Source: a virus. Taken from it: 64,000 nt of DNA. The stretch is from positions 62,001-126,000 of the IMG/VR virus record IMGVR_UViG_3300027833_003138, one strand, 5' to 3'. The notes beneath the pieces are model-generated. The model saw only the letters and a list, made by a program, of their open reading frames with translations. It ran no database searches and had not been told where the DNA came from. Position numbers and translations under genes: made by a program. This document shows, in pieces, positions 57,956 to 64,000 of this stretch (the stretch's first letter is position 1; each line of letters begins with the position of its first letter).

Positions 57956-58637
57956 TTTTAAGTCTCATCCTAAAATTGGCTTCATCGTTTGCGGCGAATG
58001 TGTCGTTTTTTTCGTCAAGGCAATCTCTTGAATTATTATTGTCTTTATGAGACCAGTGTTTGTGCCTTATTATGATCTTGTCTATGTATTGACATTTATT
58101 TAGTTTTTGTGAAACTTTAGTAAATTCATTGTCGCAATAAAGGGTTATATAGGAAGGGTGATATATATATCCGAATCTGTCATAATATTTCTTTCCTAAG
58201 ATACAGAGTGTGTTTAGGTTTTGCCCTTGGTAGCCATCATTATACCAAAGAACTCCATCTGTATTTGGAAAGAATTTTTTCATATCATCAACTATTGTAG
58301 AATCATAACCAATGAGCTCTGGATGCATGTCGTCGCTTGCGAGTAGGCATACGTCAAAATCTTGATCTTTGGCTCCTGAATTTATTGCGCATATTTTTGT
58401 TGTGAAATTGCTAATTAGGTTATTTTTTACTATCCTATTTTCATTAAATATAATACTTACGTTTGGGAAGGAGTTTATTAAATCGATGGTTGTTTTTTGA
58501 TTCATTGATCTATCATCCTTATCACAGCTGATCACAAACCTAGTTTCTTTATGTGTCGATAGGTTTATATATGACTTTAATACCTCTATGCATTTATTTA
58601 ATCTATTTCTAGTGGGTAATACTATTAATAATTTCAT
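57942..58637 (-). CDS. GT-A glycosyltransferase (family 2-like)
   Basis: A 231-residue protein. MKLLIVLPTRNRLNKCIEVL is the start of GT2 proteins and DFDVCLLASDDMHPELIGYD the DDx metal site. Histidine-rich C-terminal segment (RHKHWSHKDNNNSRD). No membrane helices. Coupled to the preceding gene by 1-base contact (58637) and to the sulfotransferase gene by a 14-base overlap. Confidence 0.75.
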   Translation of the reverse strand: MKLLIVLPTRNRLNKCIEVLKSYINLSTHKETRFVISCDKDDRSMNQKTTIDLINSFPNVSIIFNENRIVKNNLISNFTTKICAINSGAKDQDFDVCLLASDDMHPELIGYDSTIVDDMKKFFPNTDGVLWYNDGYQGQNLNTLCILGKKYYDRFGYIYHPSYITLYCDNEFTKVSQKLNKCQYIDKIIIRHKHWSHKDNNNSRDCLDEKNDTFAANDEANFRMRLKNDFK

Positions 58638-59593
58638 TATAATAAATTGTTTAAAAAATTATTTAATTTAAAATTTTGTTCTTCGTTGTTTATTATCTCT
58701 CTTATTTTTTTAGAGCAATTAAATTGAACTTCATTTCTGAACTCTTTATTTGATAGAAGGAAGTTTAACTGGGATATGTAATCTCCTAAGTCTCTAAATG
58801 TAAAGGCGGTTATTCCCAACTTGAGCCACTGTAGGTAACTCTTTCCTTCTGTCAGGGGCTCCCAGAAGAAAACGGGCCTACCTTTTGCCATGCTTTCTAT
58901 AACTGCGAAGCCATAACCCTCTAACCTCTTAATGTGTAGGGTTGCACAACTTTTATTCATTATGTCGGACGTTTCTGCTTTTGTCTTATCTTCACATAAT
59001 ATATAGTTTGCTACAGTTGATTTTGTTATTTTGTTATAACATTCAAAATCTTCGGGGAAATTATTTTTATAATCGCATATATAAGTACCTATAATGTCTG
59101 AATCGCTAGACCCTTCGTATGAAAACATATCATAATCTATCCAGGGTCTATAATGAAAGTAATGTTTATTATTTTTTTCACAAAGCTTTGCGGCAAGTTG
59201 ATCTGCGGGCATATAGTTTTGTATTATATCCCAAGGGTATGCGGTGTCCCAATAATCGTTCCCGCTGTAGAACGCTAATTTAGCACCCCACTTTTTGGCC
59301 TCTGGCCATAATACATTTAAAACTTCAAATTGATTTTCGAATGCGGTCACGAAGATAACCTCTGGCTTTATGTCAAATATTTCCTCCTTACTTGCGTAGA
59401 TTGTATTTTTTGCGAAGCCGTACTTTTGTGTGGACTCTTTAGTGTGGGATTCGTTCCATGCCCAGCGTTGAGGTGGAAATTCTGATATTCTGTAATCTTT
59501 TGATGGCACTACTAGCTGGTGTCCAAGACTCTCAACACTTAAGCTTAAATTTTTAGTTAAAGTTATATGTATGTCTGGAAAGAATATTTTCAT
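58637..59593 (-). CDS. GT-B (family 4-like) glycosyltransferase
   Basis: About 318 residues from ATG 59593, which overlaps the previous stop (TAATG); an upstream Met at 59629 is less likely. KIFFPDIHITLTKNLSLSVE opens the first Rossmann domain. AVIESMAKGRPVFFWEPLTEG, the acidic E-x7-E-like donor site of GT-B family 4 enzymes, lies near residue 240. The middle has YICDYKNNFPEDFECYN. Soluble. Sugar unknown. Confidence 0.75.
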   Translation of the reverse strand: MKIFFPDIHITLTKNLSLSVESLGHQLVVPSKDYRISEFPPQRWAWNESHTKESTQKYGFAKNTIYASKEEIFDIKPEVIFVTAFENQFEVLNVLWPEAKKWGAKLAFYSGNDYWDTAYPWDIIQNYMPADQLAAKLCEKNNKHYFHYRPWIDYDMFSYEGSSDSDIIGTYICDYKNNFPEDFECYNKITKSTVANYILCEDKTKAETSDIMNKSCATLHIKRLEGYGFAVIESMAKGRPVFFWEPLTEGKSYLQWLKLGITAFTFRDLGDYISQLNFLLSNKEFRNEVQFNCSKKIREIINNEEQNFKLNNFLNNLL

Positions 59594-60381
59594 TAAGCTA
59601 TTGTAGATATATGTCCCCTGTTTCTCCATTTTTTGCCATCTTTACATAGGATCGTTTTTATATTACCAAAGGAATTTGTACCTGTCAGTTGTTTATATTT
59701 ACATTGTTGTATGTTCAGGCACGTTGTTATTACGGACTCGGGGACTTTAATCATGTATTCTGGGTACCCACTCTCCCACATAGTTTGTATAGATGTGGTC
59801 ACGCTAGACAGGCAGTTGGCATATTTGCTCATTTGGTCTGGGCTTCCTACTGCTAATTGGTCATTAACTTGATTTGGTAGCGAAGCTTTTTCATGCACAA
59901 AACTAAAGCTAAATTCATTTTTCATTTCTTTTTCATGATCATAAATATTGTCACTTTCGAATAACGGCAATCTAATGTGTTTGTTTTTTAAGCAATCTTT
60001 TATTTCGTGAGTTTTTATTTGCTCTAGTACTTGTATGTCCGGCCTTAGCCTTATAACTAAGTCATAATTAATTTTTTTCAACGAAGCGTAATTGTGAAAC
60101 ATCGTGTTTGAGGCCTTTACCCCTACCAGCATCGGAATTAGTCCGGGGCCTGGCTCGCAGGGTAAGTTCTTTGTTGGATCCAATAGCTTCATTGTTTTCT
60201 CAAAATTAAGTATTTCCCGTTTTACAGGGTTGTAATAATTAGCAAAGTCGTAAGACGGTTGGTCTTCCCAGGTTGTAAGGAAGATATCTGGCCTTAATGG
60301 CCAGATTATGTTTTTTGTAATTGACTCCACGCAATGCTTCCAGTCTCCGAGTTTGCCGCTAAATAATAATGCTGTTCTCAT
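59593..60381 (-). CDS. Glycosyltransferase-like protein with RLRPD motif
   Basis: A 262-residue protein. It starts MRTALLFSGKLGDWKHCVES and has DIFLTTWEDQPSYDFANYY and YDLVIRLRPDIQVLEQIKT. This group of bacterial and phage proteins (S/T-x-R/K-D-W...Y-D-x-V-I-R-x-RxD) is thought to be GT-A glycosyltransferases, with the RxRPD segment at the nucleotide-sugar site. It overlaps the next gene by TAATG and the one before by 4 bases. No experimental function known to me. Confidence 0.6.
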   Translation of the reverse strand: MRTALLFSGKLGDWKHCVESITKNIIWPLRPDIFLTTWEDQPSYDFANYYNPVKREILNFEKTMKLLDPTKNLPCEPGPGLIPMLVGVKASNTMFHNYASLKKINYDLVIRLRPDIQVLEQIKTHEIKDCLKNKHIRLPLFESDNIYDHEKEMKNEFSFSFVHEKASLPNQVNDQLAVGSPDQMSKYANCLSSVTTSIQTMWESGYPEYMIKVPESVITTCLNIQQCKYKQLTGTNSFGNIKTILCKDGKKWRNRGHISTIA

Positions 60382-61328
60382 TCTGTGATATACTCTGTTA
60401 TGTCTCTCTGCGCTACAAGCTGCTCTATATTATCCAACAGGAAGGGGTAGAGCTTGTACGCCGGATTCCTTAATGTGTTTTTTATTATTCTAGACGCGCT
60501 TTTTATGTCATAATGCAATGGGAATACAAACTTTTCGTTAAATAACCAACGTATAAGATAAGAATATTGTACGGTTCCGTATTGCTCGCAATATTTTGAA
60601 AAGGTGAACGTGGGCTTTCCTAGGTGGTAGGGTATATATCTAACCCCAGAATCAATACCAAAGAAAGCTATACATTTACTTGATGCGTAAAATATTTCCT
60701 CAAGAGATAGAGAGAGAAAAGATATGTTTTCTAAGTTTTCGTTCATCAGTTTTGAGTATTTGTGCTCCGACTTTTCGTCGTAAAGTATTACTAGGTGAAA
60801 GTCTTGTATTATGTTTTTTATTAATTTATTTATATACCAATCTTCCATGTTAGAGTCAGCACCGTCCCTGGCATATAGATGTGCAAGCACAAATTTGTCA
60901 GGGAGCTCTACTCCGGTTTTTGGTTGAACCTGTGGCGCGGGGAAAAAATTAAAATTCTTGAACCAGTCGTACTCATGATTTAGCCATTCCAGTGAGTCTA
61001 TATGAAGATCGTAAAACTTGTCATAAGAGGATTCCATCCTTGCTCTAATCTCATCTGGGACATTATTTATATTTCCGGGATGAAGTTCTTCGGGAAAATT
61101 AGAACATTTGATTTTGAATTTATTGTATTTTTTGTCCTTAATAATAAATGTGTTTTCAAAATGAGACGGCCACATGGCGTTTAGTATATTTGATTGGGCT
61201 CTGTTTCCTTCTGTATCTGAAAAAAGATCTATAGTACAATCTGGGTGAAGCTGTTTTATTGCAGGTATAAACCTGTTTGCTGCAAAATGGTCGCCCAAAC
61301 CCCCTTCCATCCTTACGGAAACTCTCAC
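60378..61328 (-). CDS. Family 9-like glycosyltransferase (ADP-heptose type)
   Basis: A 316-residue protein from a GTG at 61328 overlapping the preceding stop. RMEGGLGDHFAANRFIPAI is the GT9 N-terminal motif (G-x-G-D...A...L/I) and IAFFGIDSGVRYIPYHLGKP the C-terminal one (G.DSG..H...G.P). The second segment of the GT9 family, usually N-x-x-K-R-W, is not clear here. Second GT9 in this operon and the first one in transcription order, directly after the winged-helix gene. Confidence 0.75.
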   Translation of the reverse strand: MRVSVRMEGGLGDHFAANRFIPAIKQLHPDCTIDLFSDTEGNRAQSNILNAMWPSHFENTFIIKDKKYNKFKIKCSNFPEELHPGNINNVPDEIRARMESSYDKFYDLHIDSLEWLNHEYDWFKNFNFFPAPQVQPKTGVELPDKFVLAHLYARDGADSNMEDWYINKLIKNIIQDFHLVILYDEKSEHKYSKLMNENLENISFLSLSLEEIFYASSKCIAFFGIDSGVRYIPYHLGKPTFTFSKYCEQYGTVQYSYLIRWLFNEKFVFPLHYDIKSASRIIKNTLRNPAYKLYPFLLDNIEQLVAQRDITEYITE

Positions 61329-61633
61329 GACACCCTCCCGTTTACTAGAACCTTGCCCTCTATCACAAATGTTTTTAGCTGGGTTAACATCTTGTTTGCA
61401 GTCTTTCTTCTTTTTATGTGGTTGTTTGTGGAAAGCCTCTTCATGCTTGCCGATATCTTGCCGTAGGACATGCCCCCTAGGTCTTCTGCTATTTTGTTAT
61501 TGGAAAAGAATATAGGTTTGCCGTGCCCCCCTTTCGTCAATAAATAGCTGTATACTACTAAATCGTTTCCTATTAATCTTCCACTAATCACATCTTCTTG
61601 TATTACCATTGGTATCTGTATAAATTTTCTCAT
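61325..61633 (-). CDS. Winged-helix (helix-turn-helix) protein, leaderless
   Basis: About 102 residues from ATG 61633; an upstream in-frame Met lies inside the promoter. GNDLVVYSYLLTKGGHG and NKIAEDLGGMSYGKISASMKRLSTN form a winged helix of replication-initiator/regulator type; the rest is a basic tail. The promoter at 61641-61669 puts +1 one base before the start codon. It is the first gene of the leftward glycan operon, and the inverted repeats upstream of its promoter are candidate operators, so it may regulate itself and the divergent early genes. Confidence 0.65.
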   Translation of the reverse strand: MRKFIQIPMVIQEDVISGRLIGNDLVVYSYLLTKGGHGKPIFFSNNKIAEDLGGMSYGKISASMKRLSTNNHIKRRKTANKMLTQLKTFVIEGKVLVNGRVS

Positions 61634-61640
61634 GCCGACA

Positions 61641-61669
61641 ATAGTACCATACGATTTGTTTTTCGTCAA
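61641..61669 (-). promoter_or_regulatory. Early sigma70 promoter of the glycan operon (near-leaderless)
   Basis: On the minus strand: TTGACG (61664-61669), 17-bp spacer, TACTAT (61641-61646), then 7 bases to the ATG at 61633. Predicted +1 is 61634. Weaker -10 than its sister promoters. Confidence 0.75.
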
Positions 61670-61670
61670 G

Positions 61671-61713
61671 TAGAATTCATAAAAATCAATTCTAGTAGTT
61701 CAAAAAATTGAAC
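61671..61713. promoter_or_regulatory. Two inverted repeats between divergent early promoters: candidate operators
   Basis: TAGAATT (61671-61677) and AATTCTA (61688-61694) form a 7-bp inverted repeat with a 10-bp gap. GTTCAA-AAAA-TTGAAC (61698-61713) is a perfect 6+6 inverted repeat. They lie between the -35 boxes of divergent promoters. Binding by the winged-helix protein encoded at 61325 is a natural hypothesis. Confidence 0.5.
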
Positions 61714-61771
61714 GATGTTAATAGTATAGAGTTCCTTACTATATTTTTTATTAATATATAAATATAAGATA

Positions 61772-61800
61772 TTGACATTATTGAGTTTTGATGATATACT
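61772..61800 (+). promoter_or_regulatory. Consensus early sigma70 promoter, rightward (leaderless geometry)
   Basis: TTGACA (61772-61777), 17-bp spacer, TATACT (61795-61800), then 6 bases to the ATG at 61807, so +1 is the A of the start codon. It drives the small unknown gene, dNMP kinase, sigma factor, SSB and glycosyltransferase. Confidence 0.85.
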
Positions 61801-61806
61801 GTTCTC

Positions 61807-62103
61807 ATGAAATTTATAGATTTAAGTGATGATAGATACTTTTTAATAAAGTGTTCTGACTGGTCGGTGATTCTATCCGCCGAAGATGAGGTCGAAGCCT
61901 GCACCGTAGCCTTAACGGGAATGCTGGAAAAAAGGGGTAAGCAGTTAAAACTCTCATCAGTAATGATATCCAACGAACTAAAGCATGATGTCATGGATGA
62001 AGACTATGATGAGCTAGTAGCTTACCACTCTGTATCAAGAATGCTCGCCAATGCAGGAATGCACGAGCTTTCATCTAATATGAAAAGTATATTTGGAGCA
62101 TAA
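61807..62103 (+). CDS. Small hypothetical protein, leaderless
   Basis: A 98-residue protein with a strand-rich front (FIDLSDDRYFLIKCSDWSVI) and a helical end (YHSVSRMLANAGMHELSSNM). No family recognised. First gene of the rightward early operon, 5 bases before the dNMP kinase gene. Its message should begin at the start codon (see promoter 61772-61800). Confidence 0.6.
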   Translation: MKFIDLSDDRYFLIKCSDWSVILSAEDEVEACTVALTGMLEKRGKQLKLSSVMISNELKHDVMDEDYDELVAYHSVSRMLANAGMHELSSNMKSIFGA

Positions 62104-62108
62104 AAAAT

Positions 62109-62657
62109 ATGAAGATAATAGGAATATCGGGGCTGGCGAGGTCGGGAAAAGATTCATTTTATGAATTTTGTAAACCATTACTGGATCAGGAAGGAATAGG
62201 GCACAGGAGAATGGCATTCGCGGACGAACTGAAAGAAGAGGCAGATACTATCTTGAGTAAATACGTAGGCATATCAGCATTTACTGAAGATACCGAAGAA
62301 AAGAAGATTATACGCCCGCTTCTAGTTACCTACGGCACACACATAAGAAGAAAGATGAACCCAGATTGCTGGATAGAGAAAGTGAGAGGCAAAATGAGGC
62401 GCCTTGAAAAAAGCGAAGAAATTGTCTTCATAACGGACGTTAGATTCAAGAACGAAATAGAATGGGTGCACAAAGAAGGGGGGTCTTCGATACATGTATC
62501 TAGGTCCGGCATAGTCCCCCCAAACGAAGATGAAAAACAGAACGATCCCATCCTAAGAAAAGAATCTAATTTCAGAATAAAATGGAATAACTTTGACACA
62601 GAAGATATGATCAAGATAAACAACGAGGTAAATGAAATACTAAAATCTATACTATGA
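62109..62657 (+). CDS. Deoxynucleoside monophosphate kinase
   Basis: A 182-residue P-loop kinase. IIGISGLARSGKDSFYEF is the Walker A region (G-x4-GK-D/S), and HRRMAFADELKEEA follows as in phage dNMP kinases (A-x-A-D-x-L-K). The lid region is in MNPDCWIEKVRGKMRRLEKS, and IVFITDVRFKNEIEWVH carries the D-V-R segment seen in T4 gp1-like enzymes. It raises dNMPs to dNDPs, matching the dCMP deaminase and dUTPase encoded in the left early region. The stop overlaps the sigma gene start (ATGA). Confidence 0.88.
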   Translation: MKIIGISGLARSGKDSFYEFCKPLLDQEGIGHRRMAFADELKEEADTILSKYVGISAFTEDTEEKKIIRPLLVTYGTHIRRKMNPDCWIEKVRGKMRRLEKSEEIVFITDVRFKNEIEWVHKEGGSSIHVSRSGIVPPNEDEKQNDPILRKESNFRIKWNNFDTEDMIKINNEVNEILKSIL

Positions 62658-63256
62658 ATAATTTATCTGATTTAGAAATAATAAACGAAATCAAGGAAGA
62701 TAAGAACGTTGAGGAGAATTTGCAAAATTTAGTCGAAAGACATAGCGGTATTTATCTAGACATGGTTAATGCCTACTCATCAAACGGCAACCCCTACATA
62801 GACAGGTCTGAGCTGGTAAAAGACAAGGAGTACAAGATATACCTAGCGGCGCTTAATTTTGACGAAAGTAGAGGTGCTAAATTCAGCACTTACCTAGGGA
62901 ACGAAACTAAATGGTCTTGCCTAAACACTTACAATAAAAACAAAAGAAAGCCGGTATTCAACTCTGAATATATAGAAAATATGCCCGAAAACCCAAATTT
63001 TAACGAAGAGAATATGGCTGAATCACTAAAGAGAGACATGTTTGATAAAGTTTTATCAATCATCAAGCATCACCCCGACAAAAGAGTTGAAAAAATATTT
63101 AAAATGAGATATATTATAGGAACAAAAAACAAAGTTATGGCATGGAAAGACATAGGAAACAAAATGAAATTAAGTATACAAGGCTGCATAAACATTCACA
63201 ACTCAGCGGTTGTTCACGTCCAAGAAGAATTGAAAGGGGAGTTAAGTTTTGAATAA
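62654..63256 (+). CDS. Phage RNA polymerase sigma-factor-like protein
   Basis: A 200-residue protein. Residues ~65-105 (YLAALNFDESRGAKFSTYLG then WSCLNTYNKNKRK) are sigma70 region 2.1-2.4: the aromatic/basic core-binding and -10 segment. Residues ~140-195 (RVEKIFKMRYIIGTKNKVMA then WKDIGNKMKLSIQGCINIHN) are a region-4 helix-turn-helix. It is a two-domain sigma without regions 1 and 3. It might direct RNA polymerase to the GTGTA-type motif before structural genes; that link is inference. Coupled by overlaps to dNMP kinase (4 bases) and SSB (8 bases) genes. Confidence 0.8.
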   Translation: MNNLSDLEIINEIKEDKNVEENLQNLVERHSGIYLDMVNAYSSNGNPYIDRSELVKDKEYKIYLAALNFDESRGAKFSTYLGNETKWSCLNTYNKNKRKPVFNSEYIENMPENPNFNEENMAESLKRDMFDKVLSIIKHHPDKRVEKIFKMRYIIGTKNKVMAWKDIGNKMKLSIQGCINIHNSAVVHVQEELKGELSFE

Positions 63257-63629
63257 GTTCATAGGGCTAGGCAATCTAACGAAAGATCCAGAGCTTAAAG
63301 AGATTAAATCAGGAAAGTCGGTTTGTGTATTTAGCATAGCCATAAATAATAAAGTTAACGACTCTGTTACATTTGTTGATGTAGAGACATGGAATAAGTC
63401 TGCAGAAAATTGCGCAAGGTTCCTCAGTAAGGGAAGGAAGGTTCTAGTAGAAGGGAGGCTTCAATTAAACACCTGGAACTCCAAGAGTGGAGAGACTAGA
63501 AGTAAGTTGTTTTGTATAGCCGACCTAGTAACCTTCTTGGATAAATCTAGCGAGAATCAAGAATCAAGCAACAACCAACAGCAATCCGCACCAATCGAAG
63601 AAGATGAATTTGCGGACATTCCATTCTGA
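63249..63629 (+). CDS. ssb: Single-stranded DNA-binding protein
   Basis: A 126-residue protein with an OB fold. NKFIGLGNLTKDPELKEIKS is the SSB start, FVDVETWNKSAENCARFLSK and GRKVLVEGRLQLNTWNSKSG follow in the usual order. A Gln/Asn-rich linker then leads to the acidic tip DEFADIPF used for partner binding. The start is a TTG at 63249, supported by AAGGGGAG about 10 bases upstream. It overlaps the sigma gene by 8 bases. It covers ssDNA during replication and recombination. Confidence 0.92.
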   Translation: MNKFIGLGNLTKDPELKEIKSGKSVCVFSIAINNKVNDSVTFVDVETWNKSAENCARFLSKGRKVLVEGRLQLNTWNSKSGETRSKLFCIADLVTFLDKSSENQESSNNQQQSAPIEEDEFADIPF

Positions 63630-64000
63630 TGAACAAATTAATATTCAAAGCCCCGCTAAACTCTTTGTCCTTCGGCAACGTTTCCTTTAACATACTTAAG
63701 GAAATTTTCAAAAAAGGTATAGACTTGGCTCTATTTCCTATTGGCAAGGTTGATATTAACTCGTTTGGGGAACAGAGCGAGGAATTCAAAAACTGGCTAG
63801 AAGACTCCATAAACAACAGGTTTACAAAATTAAACAAAGACACAACAACATTGCAAATGTGGCATCTAAACGGCTCTGAAAACAGGATAAGTAGAAAACA
63901 AATACTTTACACCTTTTTTGAGCTCGATAAACCTACAGGCAGTGAGATTAATCTTGGATCTATGCAGGATAAGCTTGTGTTTAGTAGCTCTTATGCTTCG
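63629..64000 (+). CDS. Glycosyltransferase (phage GT-B type), 3' part outside window
   Basis: A reading frame from ATG 63629, overlapping the SSB stop by one base (TGATG), open to the window end (124 residues seen). LNSLSFGNVSFNILKEIFKK, LQMWHLNGSE and YTFFELDKPTGSEIN resemble the N-terminal half of the group-1 glycosyltransferases often coded beside phage dNMP kinase genes. The catalytic half is missing, so the call rests on this front. Part of the rightward leaderless operon. Confidence 0.65.
   Translation, partial: MNKLIFKAPLNSLSFGNVSFNILKEIFKKGIDLALFPIGKVDINSFGEQSEEFKNWLEDSINNRFTKLNKDTTTLQMWHLNGSENRISRKQILYTFFELDKPTGSEINLGSMQDKLVFSSSYAS

Noticed and set aside
1-64000. CRISPR arrays, ordinary tRNA genes, insertion sequences, integrase or att sites
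   Set aside because: None was seen; the regular repeats found are all inside fibre genes, and the only tRNA-like 3' end belongs to the tmRNA. Absence by eye is not proof.

Overview
The window is part of the genome of a long-tailed dsDNA phage (siphovirus type), AT-rich and probably from a marine or other aquatic habitat. The evidence is a lambda-like tail-tip series (M-like, L-like with four cysteines, K-like JAMM domain, fused I-J), a 2322-residue tape measure, several tail-tube-fold proteins, long repetitive fibres and a set of small nucleotide-metabolism genes. No terminase, portal, capsid, polymerase or recognisable lysis gene is present, so these must lie outside the window. The host cannot be read directly. 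An aromatic GW-type module in two tail proteins and the abundant surface-glycan genes suggest a Gram-negative marine host, possibly Verrucomicrobiota (low confidence).

Layout. (1) 1-945: end of a glycosyltransferase family 25 gene and a small lipoprotein behind a late-type promoter motif. (2) 961-7783: leftward early region of small, often ATGA-overlapping genes. It holds a MazG-like helical protein, dUTPase, Holliday-junction-resolvase-related nuclease, dCMP deaminase, RuvB-like AAA+ ATPase, a DUF736-like protein, a deoxyribosyltransferase-like protein and a complete tmRNA (6119-6510). (3) 7815-15969: four leftward fibre or adhesin genes with beta-repeat shafts, three cupredoxin-like domains, a discoidin-like domain and lectin-like tips. 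(4) 16019-20703: two tail-tube-fold proteins on opposite strands, then leftward tail-completion and head-tail genes. (5) 20776-47521: rightward tail operon with probable assembly chaperones, tape measure, two more tube-fold proteins, the tip complex, a 2259-residue central fibre and a separate S74 chaperone. (6) 47511-61633: leftward operon of 16 genes. Twelve encode glycan-building or surface-modifying proteins (glycosyltransferases, sulfotransferase, methyltransferase, exostosin, WavE, GDPD, cupin, HAD/nucleotidyltransferase); with them are two candidate ssDNA proteins and, at the promoter end, a winged-helix protein. (7) 61807-64000: rightward early genes: small unknown, dNMP kinase, sigma factor, SSB and the start of another glycosyltransferase.

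Regulation. Six near-consensus sigma70 promoters, all with a 17-bp spacer, place the predicted +1 on or within two bases of the start codon of six early genes, so these mRNAs should be leaderless. A second motif, W-A/T-R-GTGTA, precedes the structural transcription units on both strands and often sits exactly 9 bases before the start codon. It is a candidate late promoter, perhaps served by the phage's own sigma factor. The divergent pair of early promoters at 61641-61800, separated by two inverted repeats, looks like a control region.

How the parts fit. Early genes redirect nucleotide pools (dCMP deaminase, dUTPase, dNMP kinase, MazG-like, deoxyribosyltransferase-like), support recombination and replication (SSB, a second ssDNA-binding-like protein, a possible annealing protein, RuvB-like ATPase, resolvase-like nuclease) and rescue stalled ribosomes (tmRNA). 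The glycan operon lies downstream of an early promoter and so may remodel the host surface before the structural genes are expressed. Late genes build the tail and a set of adhesins with many carbohydrate-binding modules.
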